Source: a virus
IMG/VR virus record: IMGVR_UViG_3300020438_002638
Coordinates: 1 to 23,927 of that record
Length of the DNA stretch: 23,927 nt
Direction: 5' to 3' (one strand)
Made by a program: the position numbers and the translations under genes. Below the pieces are notes generated by a model. The model was not told the origin of the DNA. It saw nothing but the letters and a program-made list of their open reading frames with translations, and searched no databases. Each line of letters opens with the position of its first letter. The stretch's first letter is position 1. Shown piece after piece: positions 15,377 to 21,918 of this stretch.

Positions 15377-15384
15377 TATAAATA
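15377..15384 (+). promoter_or_regulatory. T4-type late promoter for the tmRNA transcript
   Basis: Exact TATAAATA. With the usual late-promoter spacing, transcription would begin at about 15389-15391, which coincides with the predicted 5' strand of the tmRNA acceptor piece (TGTAGA, 15389-15394). Confidence 0.8.
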
Positions 15385-15388
15385 AAAA

Positions 15389-15442
15389 TGTAGATGTTGG
15401 AGGATATTCTGGACATGGGGGCAGTACCCATCACCTCCACCA
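15389..15442 (+). ncRNA. ssrA: tmRNA acceptor piece (two-piece, permuted ssrA)
   Basis: The tRNA-like 3' half of a two-piece tmRNA, placed upstream of its coding half. CACCTCC (15432-15438) is the acceptor strand, followed by an encoded ACCA (15439-15442). The T-arm is ATGGG (15415-15419) with CCCAT (15427-15431) around the 7-nt loop GGCAGTA. TGTAGA (15389-15394) pairs perfectly with TCTACA (15709-15714) of the coding piece, and weaker pairs (402-408 with 699-705 of the 15-kb block) extend this P2-like helix. The 5' end is set by the expected late-promoter start. The 3' end would be made by processing or trimming after CCA. Confidence 0.85.
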
Positions 15443-15460
15443 AAATTGCATGGAGAAGAT

Positions 15461-15670
15461 ATGGACGATAAAAATAAAATAATAGATGTCAAAACAGGCA
15501 CAAATGAATTCGAAGTAGGAGTAAGACTACTAGGGAATGAATTGATTGGAATCAGACTCGCATCTACTAACGCGAGTGGTAAGATGATTCTATGGGCAGT
15601 ACTATTGTTGTTCTTTACGTTTATGATAATGGAAGTGTTTGGATTTAACCAGTACTTCCTAAACATGTAA
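15461..15670 (+). CDS. 69-aa membrane protein encoded inside the permuted tmRNA gene
   Basis: Starts at ATG 15461 (MDDKNKIIDVKTGTNEFEV...), with GGAG at 15452-15455; an in-frame TTG at 15446 is less likely. The polar N-terminal half (beta-like, EFEVGVRLLGNELIGIRL) is followed by one transmembrane helix (about 47-64, MILWAVLLLFFTFMIMEV). It lies wholly within the segment between the CCA end of the acceptor piece (15442) and the 5' end of the coding piece (15678), leaving 18 and 7 bases on either side. It must therefore be transcribed as part of the tmRNA precursor. The family is unrecognised beyond a general likeness to small T4-like phage membrane proteins. Confidence 0.75.
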   Translation: MDDKNKIIDVKTGTNEFEVGVRLLGNELIGIRLASTNASGKMILWAVLLLFFTFMIMEVFGFNQYFLNM

Positions 15671-15677
15671 TTTTGAT

Positions 15678-15812
15678 GGGGGTGAAACAGGATCGACAGG
15701 TATTTGAGTCTACAAACACAAATGCAAACGATAATTTTGCACCATCTGGATTACGCCTAGCGGCATAATCGCAGGGGGTTGGGCACTTACCTAGCAACAG
15801 AAAAGTGTCACC
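15678..15812 (+). ncRNA. ssrA: tmRNA coding piece with tag ANDNFAPSGLRLAA
   Basis: The 5' end GGGGGTG (15678-15684) forms seven acceptor pairs (one G-U) with CACCTCC of the acceptor piece. ACAGGATCGACAGG is the conserved tmRNA D-loop region. The tag reading frame resumes at GCA 15724 and reads ANDNFAPSGLRLAA, then TAA (15766-15768). AND at the start and LAA at the end are hallmarks of ssrA tags that direct products to ClpXP. The stop sits in the loop of a small hairpin GCG/CGC (15760-15762, 15770-15772), as in other tmRNAs. A longer hairpin (15777-15788 with 15803-15812) follows. The 3' end is approximate. Confidence 0.88.
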
Positions 15813-15833
15813 AATTTACTAATGGGATAAATT

Positions 15834-16256
15834 ATGAAATATTATATTACAGGGACGAGGAGAGGTCTTGGTAAATCACTTGAAGAAAAATATGGTAATT
15901 GTAATAACATAGAAGATTGTGATATCTTTATCAATTGTAAACATAATAAATTTGAACAAGTGGAATTGTTATATAAAGCGGCTAAGTTAAATAAACGTAT
16001 AATAAACATTGGTTCCCATGCAAGTGATTTTACTTTTAAATACAGGTATGCCGTTGAAAAGAGAGCATTGAGAGAAGCAAACAATAATTTATTTTGTGAT
16101 GGTGTAAACACAACCTGTTTAAATTTTGGTTACTTTGATAGTCCAAAAGTAGATCACGTAAAAGAAAAAAAGATGACTATAGAATATTGTGTTGAAATTA
16201 TTGATTGGGTATTAAAACAACCATATAGATTAAAGGAATTGACAATTTGTCCATGA
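15834..16256 (+). CDS. minimal short-chain dehydrogenase/reductase
   Basis: A 140-aa SDR-like protein, far shorter than the usual 250 aa. The nucleotide loop is TGTRRGLG (6-13). The central NIGSHAS (Ser) and the catalytic YAVEK (Tyr-x3-Lys) are present in IGSHASDFTFKYRYAVEK. CLNFGYFDSP resembles the family's 'N.V.PG.v.T' strand. The strands between the loop and the NNAG-type segment are largely deleted, so it is a core-only enzyme or a binding protein. It follows the tmRNA coding piece by about 20 bases and has only a weak Shine-Dalgarno sequence. It overlaps the next gene as ATGA. Confidence 0.75.
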   Translation: MKYYITGTRRGLGKSLEEKYGNCNNIEDCDIFINCKHNKFEQVELLYKAAKLNKRIINIGSHASDFTFKYRYAVEKRALREANNNLFCDGVNTTCLNFGYFDSPKVDHVKEKKMTIEYCVEIIDWVLKQPYRLKELTICP

Positions 16257-16735
16257 GTGATTACATAGAAAAAATAGATACCGTTGATATTGATAAAATA
16301 AAATCAGAATTTAATAGTTACTTAGAGAGAGAAATAAAAGGTACTCTTCAAGTTAGTTTGCAAGGATTTTCAAAAGATGATTTCACTGGAGCAAATGGTA
16401 AAACGGACAATCTAAAAAATAATGAAGAAGAATGTAATGTTCGTTTATATGATGATTACAAATATACATACGATGTCATAGAAAAATTTAATCTATACCG
16501 ATCAAGACTGATGATCATATCAGATAAAAGAAATTATAGTTGGCACTTAGATTATAGTAAAAGAATCCACATACCACTAATTACAAATGAAAGTTGTTTC
16601 TTTATAATAGAGGAAACAAAAATACATTTACCTGCAGATGGTAGTGTATATCTAGTTGATACAACTAAGTGGCATACCTTTGTAAATGCAAATAGAAATA
16701 AATTTGATAGATCACACATTGTGGGGTGTGTATGA
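16253..16735 (+). CDS. aspartyl/asparaginyl beta-hydroxylase-like 2OG oxygenase, copy 1
   Basis: 160 aa. The C-terminal half is a double-stranded beta-helix of the AspH type: SWHLDYSKRIHIPL gives iron ligands H98 and D100 plus R104, the third ligand is H141 in KWHTFVNAN, and the 2-oxoglutarate-binding arginine is R153 in DRSHIVG. The N-terminal half is a poorly conserved helical region. Start ATG 16253 overlaps the SDR stop as ATGA. The protein family uses Fe(II), O2 and 2-oxoglutarate to hydroxylate side chains or small molecules; the substrate is unknown. The downstream gene is a paralogue with identical spacing of all five residues. Confidence 0.85.
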   Translation: MSDYIEKIDTVDIDKIKSEFNSYLEREIKGTLQVSLQGFSKDDFTGANGKTDNLKNNEEECNVRLYDDYKYTYDVIEKFNLYRSRLMIISDKRNYSWHLDYSKRIHIPLITNESCFFIIEETKIHLPADGSVYLVDTTKWHTFVNANRNKFDRSHIVGCV

Positions 16736-17229
16736 AATCGCCAATAGAAAAAATTGGAGAGATAGACTTAGATACCTTATTGAAAGAAATTGGTCATATC
16801 AGACTTCCTAAAGAAGGTGCAAGACAATTTCCTTTTCAGAAAAGAAAAGATGATAATGATGGAGAGTCTGCTAAAGGTAATGACTATACGTTTAGAGTGG
16901 ATGATCTAGAATATGATACTCTTATCTACGATGAATATAACTATACTAATTTAATAATAGAAAAGTATAATATGTGTAGAACACGCATTATGTGGATGAA
17001 ACAAAAATTTGCATATGGGTGGCATAAAGATCACAGTCCTAGAATACATATACCATTAGTTACAAATGAACACAACATGTTTATCATTGACGATAATGTT
17101 TACAGAATACCAGCTGATGGTGGTGTTTATCTAGTGAACACAACATTACCACACACATTCGTAAATGCTAACTCAGAACGATTTTTAAGATCACATCTGT
17201 TAGGAACTTCTAAGGTACAGTATAAGTAG
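16732..17229 (+). CDS. aspartyl/asparaginyl beta-hydroxylase-like 2OG oxygenase, copy 2
   Basis: 165 aa. The catalytic residues are at the same numbers as in the upstream copy: H98 and D100 in GWHKDHSPRIHIPL, R104, H141 in PHTFVNAN, and R153 in LRSHLLG. Outside these motifs the two proteins differ widely, especially in the N-terminal half, so the duplication is old. The start overlaps the upstream stop (ATGA). The 3' end converges with and overlaps the minus-strand gene by 20 bases; no terminator is seen in between. Confidence 0.85.
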   Translation: MKSPIEKIGEIDLDTLLKEIGHIRLPKEGARQFPFQKRKDDNDGESAKGNDYTFRVDDLEYDTLIYDEYNYTNLIIEKYNMCRTRIMWMKQKFAYGWHKDHSPRIHIPLVTNEHNMFIIDDNVYRIPADGGVYLVNTTLPHTFVNANSERFLRSHLLGTSKVQYK

Positions 17230-17662
17230 ATTCACTTTTTAAAGGATCTCCAATAACCATACCACTTTCTCGAAAATCAGATCTTACAACTTGCAATACT
17301 TTTTGTTCTGCATTTTTTATATCAGACCATATTATATCAAGTTCTGCAGAATCTACTTCTCTAGCATTCATAGTATACTCATAAGGAAAAGACTCCAGAT
17401 AAGTTGCAGGAGGTATGTCGGAATCGTATTCATCTCTTGCAGATTTATTTTCCCATACCTGTGTAAACTTAAAGTGATCTCCATCCACGACCTTTGATCT
17501 TACTATAAGTTTCCCACTGTCTCTAGCCTTTCTAAACGCATCACCATACTTGTTCCAATATTCTGCGTCTGGCCAGATAGTTTGAAATCTTTTATCTGGG
17601 TTTTGAATGTAATCAACAAAGTTACTATCTGTAACCTCAAAGGTTGTTAACCAGTAACTCAT
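17210..17662 (-). CDS. hypothetical protein, last gene of the minus-strand operon
   Basis: 150 aa, not recognised. It begins MSYWLTTFEVTDSNFVDYI and is rich in aromatic and charged residues. IWPDAEYWNKYGDAFRKARDSGKL and TQVWENKSARDEY could form helices. No signal peptide, membrane helix or catalytic motif is visible. The start overlaps the end of the radical-SAM gene by 26 bases. Confidence 0.7.
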   Translation of the reverse strand: MSYWLTTFEVTDSNFVDYIQNPDKRFQTIWPDAEYWNKYGDAFRKARDSGKLIVRSKVVDGDHFKFTQVWENKSARDEYDSDIPPATYLESFPYEYTMNAREVDSAELDIIWSDIKNAEQKVLQVVRSDFRESGMVIGDPLKSESTYTVP

Positions 17663-19013
17663 TTTCTTTCTCCAACTTTCTTAATATTAATTTCTCTTGT
17701 TGTTCTATTCTTGTGTCACTTTTTAGACCAATCTCTTTTGTCAAATCGTGAACTTGTTTCCATCTTTCATATCTTTTTCTATATGTAAGTTCACCATCTT
17801 TTGTCCAACTTTTCCATAACTGAACATCACCATGCCATAGATCTTTATTCTCAAAAATTTCTGTGTCTGGCATTAGCATTGCAATATTACATCTTACCTC
17901 AACGTTATATTTATACGGTTCAGATCTTTTTAATAGTTCTAAAGTATCACTGAAATCTTCTTCAGTCTCTGTGGGATATCCAACTATTAACAAATACAAC
18001 ATATCTATTTTTCTTTTACCTAGTGCTTCAACACTTTCGTACATATCTTTATTTGTAAATTTTTTCTTCATGTGCCATCTTACGGTGTCACTTCCACTTT
18101 CAATTCCTATCCACAATCCTTTACATCCACTAGCAGCGAGATTATCCCAATCTTCTTCTCTCATTCCACTTCTAAAAATAAATTGTCCTCTCCATTCAAT
18201 TGGCAGGTTTGCATCCGCAAGTTCTTTACAGAATACTCTAAACTCTTTCAATGAACCATTTACAAGACTGTCACTAAAATGAAACTTCTTTATACCATAT
18301 GTTTTATATTGGTGTATCATTTCATCTGCAACTTCTTTGCCTGGCCTAAATCTGTACTTTTTCCAGTTGACATGCACATCACAAAACGTACACTGTCTTA
18401 CACATCCTCTACTACCAGTAACAATTAAAGTTGGTTTGGAGTATTCGTCAAAATTAATATCACTGTAATCTGGAATAGGTAAGTTTGATATGTCATTCAT
18501 TTGTGGAAAATTGTAGTCTTGACCTCTAAGTAAGGCTGGTAGAGATAAGTCTCCTTCACCGTTTACAACATAATCTGTTAGGTTTGTTTGTAACATTTCA
18601 TCTGAAAATGTTCTGGTAATCGTAGATAAGTCAGTGTGGTTATCTACCATTCCATTACCACCTATTATAATTTTTTTCTCTGGATATTTTTTTCTAACTC
18701 TTTTTAAAAACAACCTTGTAAATATTTGACTGTTTAGGGTAAAGACGCTTGCACCTATATGAGAGTATCCTTCAAAAGATTCTATATAATCATCAATAAA
18801 ATATTGATAATCATTTATGTAGTCTTCGCCAGTTTCGCACCAATGTACCGCGTCCTTTCCAAACCTTGTCAAGAACGCATGATTTAAATCAAAGCAAGTA
18901 CTTTTTATATTCTCTCGATTCAAAACACCTTTTAGAAAAACAATACTTGGTGCAGGATGCCAGTAATTCTGACTAGGCATTGATACAAGAGCAACGTTTA
19001 AATCATCTGCCAT
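17637..19013 (-). CDS. radical SAM protein with N-terminal B12-binding-like domain
   Basis: 458 aa from ATG 19013 (GTG 19037 would add eight residues). The N-terminal part (LNVALVSMPSQNY... to about 165) has the layout of a cobalamin-binding Rossmann domain (VSMPS start, IIIGGNGMV, VVNGEGDLSLPALL), but the DxHxxG cobalamin-ligand motif is not evident. The radical-SAM cluster motif CVRQCTFC gives C204, C208 and C211. FHFSDSLVNG and GLWIGIESGSD follow, as expected for the SAM-binding strands. The product is a methyl, thio or ring-rearranging reaction on an unknown substrate. It sits among oxygenases in the same operon. It overlaps the upstream TauD-like gene by 16 bases. Confidence 0.9.
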   Translation of the reverse strand: MADDLNVALVSMPSQNYWHPAPSIVFLKGVLNRENIKSTCFDLNHAFLTRFGKDAVHWCETGEDYINDYQYFIDDYIESFEGYSHIGASVFTLNSQIFTRLFLKRVRKKYPEKKIIIGGNGMVDNHTDLSTITRTFSDEMLQTNLTDYVVNGEGDLSLPALLRGQDYNFPQMNDISNLPIPDYSDINFDEYSKPTLIVTGSRGCVRQCTFCDVHVNWKKYRFRPGKEVADEMIHQYKTYGIKKFHFSDSLVNGSLKEFRVFCKELADANLPIEWRGQFIFRSGMREEDWDNLAASGCKGLWIGIESGSDTVRWHMKKKFTNKDMYESVEALGKRKIDMLYLLIVGYPTETEEDFSDTLELLKRSEPYKYNVEVRCNIAMLMPDTEIFENKDLWHGDVQLWKSWTKDGELTYRKRYERWKQVHDLTKEIGLKSDTRIEQQEKLILRKLEKENELLVNNL

Positions 19014-19804
19014 GGTTGATATAAAGTCTTTCTCCACAATAATCTTTCTTCTTCTGTTGTAATTGTTCCTCTATAGTGTACATTTATCCAGTTGTCAAGG
19101 ATTAATAAATCCCCAACTTGCCACTTGTGAACATATAGGTATTTATCCTTTAACATGTCAGAAAACCACTCATTTATCTCTTCAGGTAATACTAAATCTC
19201 TATTAGGTTTCTGTATTGCCATTGTAAAACTAAATCGTGGTGCAGGTACACCTTCATCTTGTTGTAAACCATATGTATCGCCTGGAACAGGCATTGCACC
19301 CCAGTAGAAACTCTCTTTCTTTGTGATTGGGTGTATCTTAACAAATGAACTCCAAAACGGTTGACATCCACCTTTGTAACATTGTGTTAAAACTTTTAAT
19401 GATCTAAAATATTCTTTTTCCTTTTCTGGGAGATCTTCAAACCAGTCAGTGATATTCAACATTGCTAAAGAACCATCTTCTGGATCTGGTATTTTTACCG
19501 CATAAAATGCTCTCAGTGGAAACTTATATTTTTCGTGCCATGGATTATCGGCGTGCCAAGGAATACTCATTTTTCCAAATCTTGTATTACTAGACCAGTT
19601 GACTATTTCATTTTCATCAACTGTTTCTCTATGGATTTTGTGTGTTTCAACTGACCAAGGTTTTGTGATAGATGAACAGAAATCATAAAATTCATCTCTG
19701 TTTAAATCTAAACCTCTCTGAACCCAATAACCATCTCTACGAGATGATTCAAGAATCTCTTGTGGTGTACTTGAAATGTGGGTCAACCCAACTCTCCTCA
19801 ACAT
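18998..19804 (-). CDS. TauD/TfdA-like Fe(II)/2OG dioxygenase
   Basis: 268 aa. Iron ligands are H84 and D86 in IPWHADNPWH and H243 in LILDNWINVHYRG; the 2-oxoglutarate arginine is likely R258 in LLWRKTLYQPW. DGSLAMLNITDWFEDLP and the WQVGDLLILDNW strand follow the TauD family order. The metal triad is intact, so it should be catalytically active. The ATG 19804 start overlaps the upstream gene by 56 bases; a TTG at 19786 with AGGAG before it is an alternative. The substrate is unknown. Confidence 0.85.
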   Translation of the reverse strand: MLRRVGLTHISSTPQEILESSRRDGYWVQRGLDLNRDEFYDFCSSITKPWSVETHKIHRETVDENEIVNWSSNTRFGKMSIPWHADNPWHEKYKFPLRAFYAVKIPDPEDGSLAMLNITDWFEDLPEKEKEYFRSLKVLTQCYKGGCQPFWSSFVKIHPITKKESFYWGAMPVPGDTYGLQQDEGVPAPRFSFTMAIQKPNRDLVLPEEINEWFSDMLKDKYLYVHKWQVGDLLILDNWINVHYRGTITTEEERLLWRKTLYQPWQMI

Positions 19805-20432
19805 AATTTGGTCTAGACAATTTCATTTTGTATGGTGAATTTTTTATTAAATTTAAATATTTGTTGGTTGGTTTTCCATCCCAAGGACTTCCCACACACA
19901 AAGTTATTTTTTCCTGATCACTTGGGTCTAGACTATGGACATGACTTCCATCTAATACGTAACTGTCATAACAGTCTGGGACATAAATTTTATTACTATC
20001 TTTATCTAAAAAATATAACTTATCTATATTTCCATTTAGTACAAGTCTATATTTGTGTTGACGTGTTCCTATCTCATCGGCCTTTGTATCCATGTGAACA
20101 TTAAGACCTAAGTTTGCTTTAGTTCTCAATACGTTTAATCTACCTACAGGATTCATCCATGAAAATATCTTTTTTTCAAATATCTTTATGCTATTTTTTA
20201 AAAACCCTTCAACGTCTGTATATTTAAAATCTCCTTTAGATGTGTCACCAACTTTTTCTCTCTGTCCTCTTACACCACCACCATTGTAGACTGGTAATAT
20301 CCTACATCCTCTGAATTCATTACCTTGGTAATACTTATCGGGTACATTCAAAATTTCATTTAATATAATTTTTTTTTCTTCCTGTGTGATGCCAATATCA
20401 ATTGCACAGAATGTGAAGTTCATAAAATTCAT
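19749..20432 (-). CDS. 2OG-Fe(II) oxygenase-like beta-helix protein
   Basis: 227 aa from ATG 20432, which overlaps the upstream stop as TAATG (ATG 20438 would add two residues). HxD is seen in LNVHMDTKADE (H113, D115), preceded by RLNVLRTKANL, and the distal ligand is likely H166 in DGSHVHSLDP. The usual 2-oxoglutarate arginine ten or so residues later is not clear (the segment reads EKITLCVG), so cofactor binding may differ. The general plan resembles AspH/phytanoyl-CoA-hydroxylase-like proteins. Substrate unknown. Confidence 0.7.
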   Translation of the reverse strand: MNFMNFTFCAIDIGITQEEKKIILNEILNVPDKYYQGNEFRGCRILPVYNGGGVRGQREKVGDTSKGDFKYTDVEGFLKNSIKIFEKKIFSWMNPVGRLNVLRTKANLGLNVHMDTKADEIGTRQHKYRLVLNGNIDKLYFLDKDSNKIYVPDCYDSYVLDGSHVHSLDPSDQEKITLCVGSPWDGKPTNKYLNLIKNSPYKMKLSRPNYVEESWVDPHFKYTTRDS

Positions 20433-21073
20433 TACCATCTCTTATTAGCATCATGATCATCTTGTGACCAAGGGACTCCGTTATCAAATAGTTTAAACCT
20501 TTTACCTTGTTCATAGTGAGATACCAATTGTTCCCAAGGTACAACTGTCATATGGGTTTTCAAAATAAGACGTTCTGTAGGTTCATCATTAAATACTCCA
20601 TGCGGTTTGTTTACATTTAAAAAGCAAGGATTTTTATACTCATGCCTTGTCAGTTCTGTCACATCATCTTTAAACAAAGCGATTTCTGTTTTACCTTTCA
20701 GAGGTATATTAAATGCACTCAATGCTAGTAGATTCATGTTTACGTGCGGCATGAAAAATCCACCAGGCGGTTGACCTAAAAATGTAAATCTTATAACATG
20801 TTTTATTTGTTCCCAGTCAATATAGACTTCACATTTTTCTGCTATATTTTTTACCCTGTCGTATATGCCTCTCCATACTTTCATGTTGCAATCATAACAT
20901 ACATGATACACTAACTGATTATCAGATTCTCTACCCACCCCATCTGTTTTTAGTTCGTCCCACTTAGGTCTAATTTTTTTGTCAAAGTAATCTAAAAGTT
21001 CTTTTCTTTCTTCAGGAGCATCTTTCCCAGCCTCTGCAAATCTATCTTCATACCTATATCTTAGTTTACTCAT
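20432..21073 (-). CDS. 2OG oxygenase-fold protein with HxN in place of HxD
   Basis: 213 aa. The C-terminal half has the order of an AspH-like beta-helix: FFMPHVNMN (H110, N112), a NIPLKGKTEIALF strand pair, NKPHGVFND (H158) and TERLILKTHM (R168). The expected iron-ligand Asp is Asn (H-V-N). The N-terminal half (residues 1-95) is helical with no recognised motif; two cysteines (C59, C62) are noted. It could be an inactive relative, a different metal site, or simply not iron-dependent. It overlaps both neighbours by a few bases. Confidence 0.65.
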   Translation of the reverse strand: MSKLRYRYEDRFAEAGKDAPEERKELLDYFDKKIRPKWDELKTDGVGRESDNQLVYHVCYDCNMKVWRGIYDRVKNIAEKCEVYIDWEQIKHVIRFTFLGQPPGGFFMPHVNMNLLALSAFNIPLKGKTEIALFKDDVTELTRHEYKNPCFLNVNKPHGVFNDEPTERLILKTHMTVVPWEQLVSHYEQGKRFKLFDNGVPWSQDDHDANKRW

Positions 21074-21918
21074 CTAAACAATCTCCTGTAATCAAATGAC
21101 AGTCTGTATAACAATCTCTCTCCTTGAACTTCATTTCTCTTATGTATACTATGAAATTGATCCATAAAAATAAAATCTCCAGTCTGCCAGTCATCATGAT
21201 GATATATGTATTTTTCTTGGAATACATGTTTAAGTAAATAATCTTTTAACCACTCTTGATCTAGTTTTGTACCGTTCTTTCTCCACATATTTTTGATGTA
21301 ATGAAACGTAAAATACAATCCCTTTTCACCAGTCCACGGATGAGTATACACTAAACTTTTATTTACCCCATCTACAAAATCTGGGTGTTGTTCGAATATA
21401 ACTAACTCTTTATCATCTTTCTCTAAATCATAAAAAGTATTGTTCTCAAATTTAAATAGACATTCAACATCATCTACAATTTCTTTTATATCTTCGGGTA
21501 GATCGATGTATGCTTGTCTTGTATCACAAAAACTTGTAACACTATTCAATCCAGGCTTTACACAGTAAAGAGCAACGCATGACTCTTTACCACTCGGTCT
21601 ACCGTTCCCATTACTATGCCAATCCAATTCTTTATCGGCAAACAAACCAGTTTTCTCTCCATGTTCGTCTCTCTCATTTGTAACTCTAAACAATCCAGGC
21701 ACAGTGTCATGCATAAAAAATTGTTTTGGTTTCATACAATGACCAAAAGTTTCACAGACTTCTAAAACTTTTTGATCAGTTAAACTTTGATTTCTAACTA
21801 GTATAATATTATCAATCGGTATTCTTTTACCAAATTCTTTTATTTCTTCCTTTGACATTCTGTTAAAGTCAAGTTCATATTCAGAACCAATACCAGAAAG
21901 ATTATTCACCTTTTTCAT
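21070..21918 (-). CDS. TauD/TfdA-like protein with HxN metal motif
   Basis: 282 aa. The N-terminal region (MSKEEIKEFGKRIPIDNIILVRNQSLTDQKVLEVCETFG, residues about 21-59) is the typical TauD/TfdA entry segment. The metal motif is LDWHSNGNGRP (H101, N103), where the family has WHxD. The distal part FMDQFHSIHKR (H259) and ERLLYRLSFDYRR (R272) is intact, as is the TSFCDTRQAYIDLP segment. The Asp-to-Asn change would lower or alter iron binding unless compensated. Substrate unknown. It starts one base inside the stop of the upstream gene. Confidence 0.82.
   Translation of the reverse strand: MKKVNNLSGIGSEYELDFNRMSKEEIKEFGKRIPIDNIILVRNQSLTDQKVLEVCETFGHCMKPKQFFMHDTVPGLFRVTNERDEHGEKTGLFADKELDWHSNGNGRPSGKESCVALYCVKPGLNSVTSFCDTRQAYIDLPEDIKEIVDDVECLFKFENNTFYDLEKDDKELVIFEQHPDFVDGVNKSLVYTHPWTGEKGLYFTFHYIKNMWRKNGTKLDQEWLKDYLLKHVFQEKYIYHHDDWQTGDFIFMDQFHSIHKRNEVQGERLLYRLSFDYRRLFR

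Larger units (their letters stand above)
15353..15384. repeat. 11-bp perfect inverted repeat formed by divergent late promoters
   Basis: TATTTATACTA (15353-15363) and TAGTATAAATA (15374-15384) are exact reverse complements separated by a 10-nt spacer. Each arm contains one late promoter word pointing outward. Confidence 0.9.

Noticed and set aside
15411-15442. T-arm and CCA end looking like the 3' half of a tRNA
   Set aside because: There is no matching 5' acceptor, D-arm or anticodon arm upstream. The matching 5' acceptor strand is at 15678, so it is the tmRNA acceptor piece.
15373-15666. 97-codon antisense frame opposite the tmRNA region
   Set aside because: It overlaps the late promoter and the tmRNA acceptor piece, and has no promoter or ribosome site of its own.
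17908-17915. TATAAATA on the minus strand, a possible late promoter
   Set aside because: It lies inside the radical-SAM coding sequence (encoding the YKY of EPYKYN) and about 250 bases from the next start, so it is more likely due to codon content.
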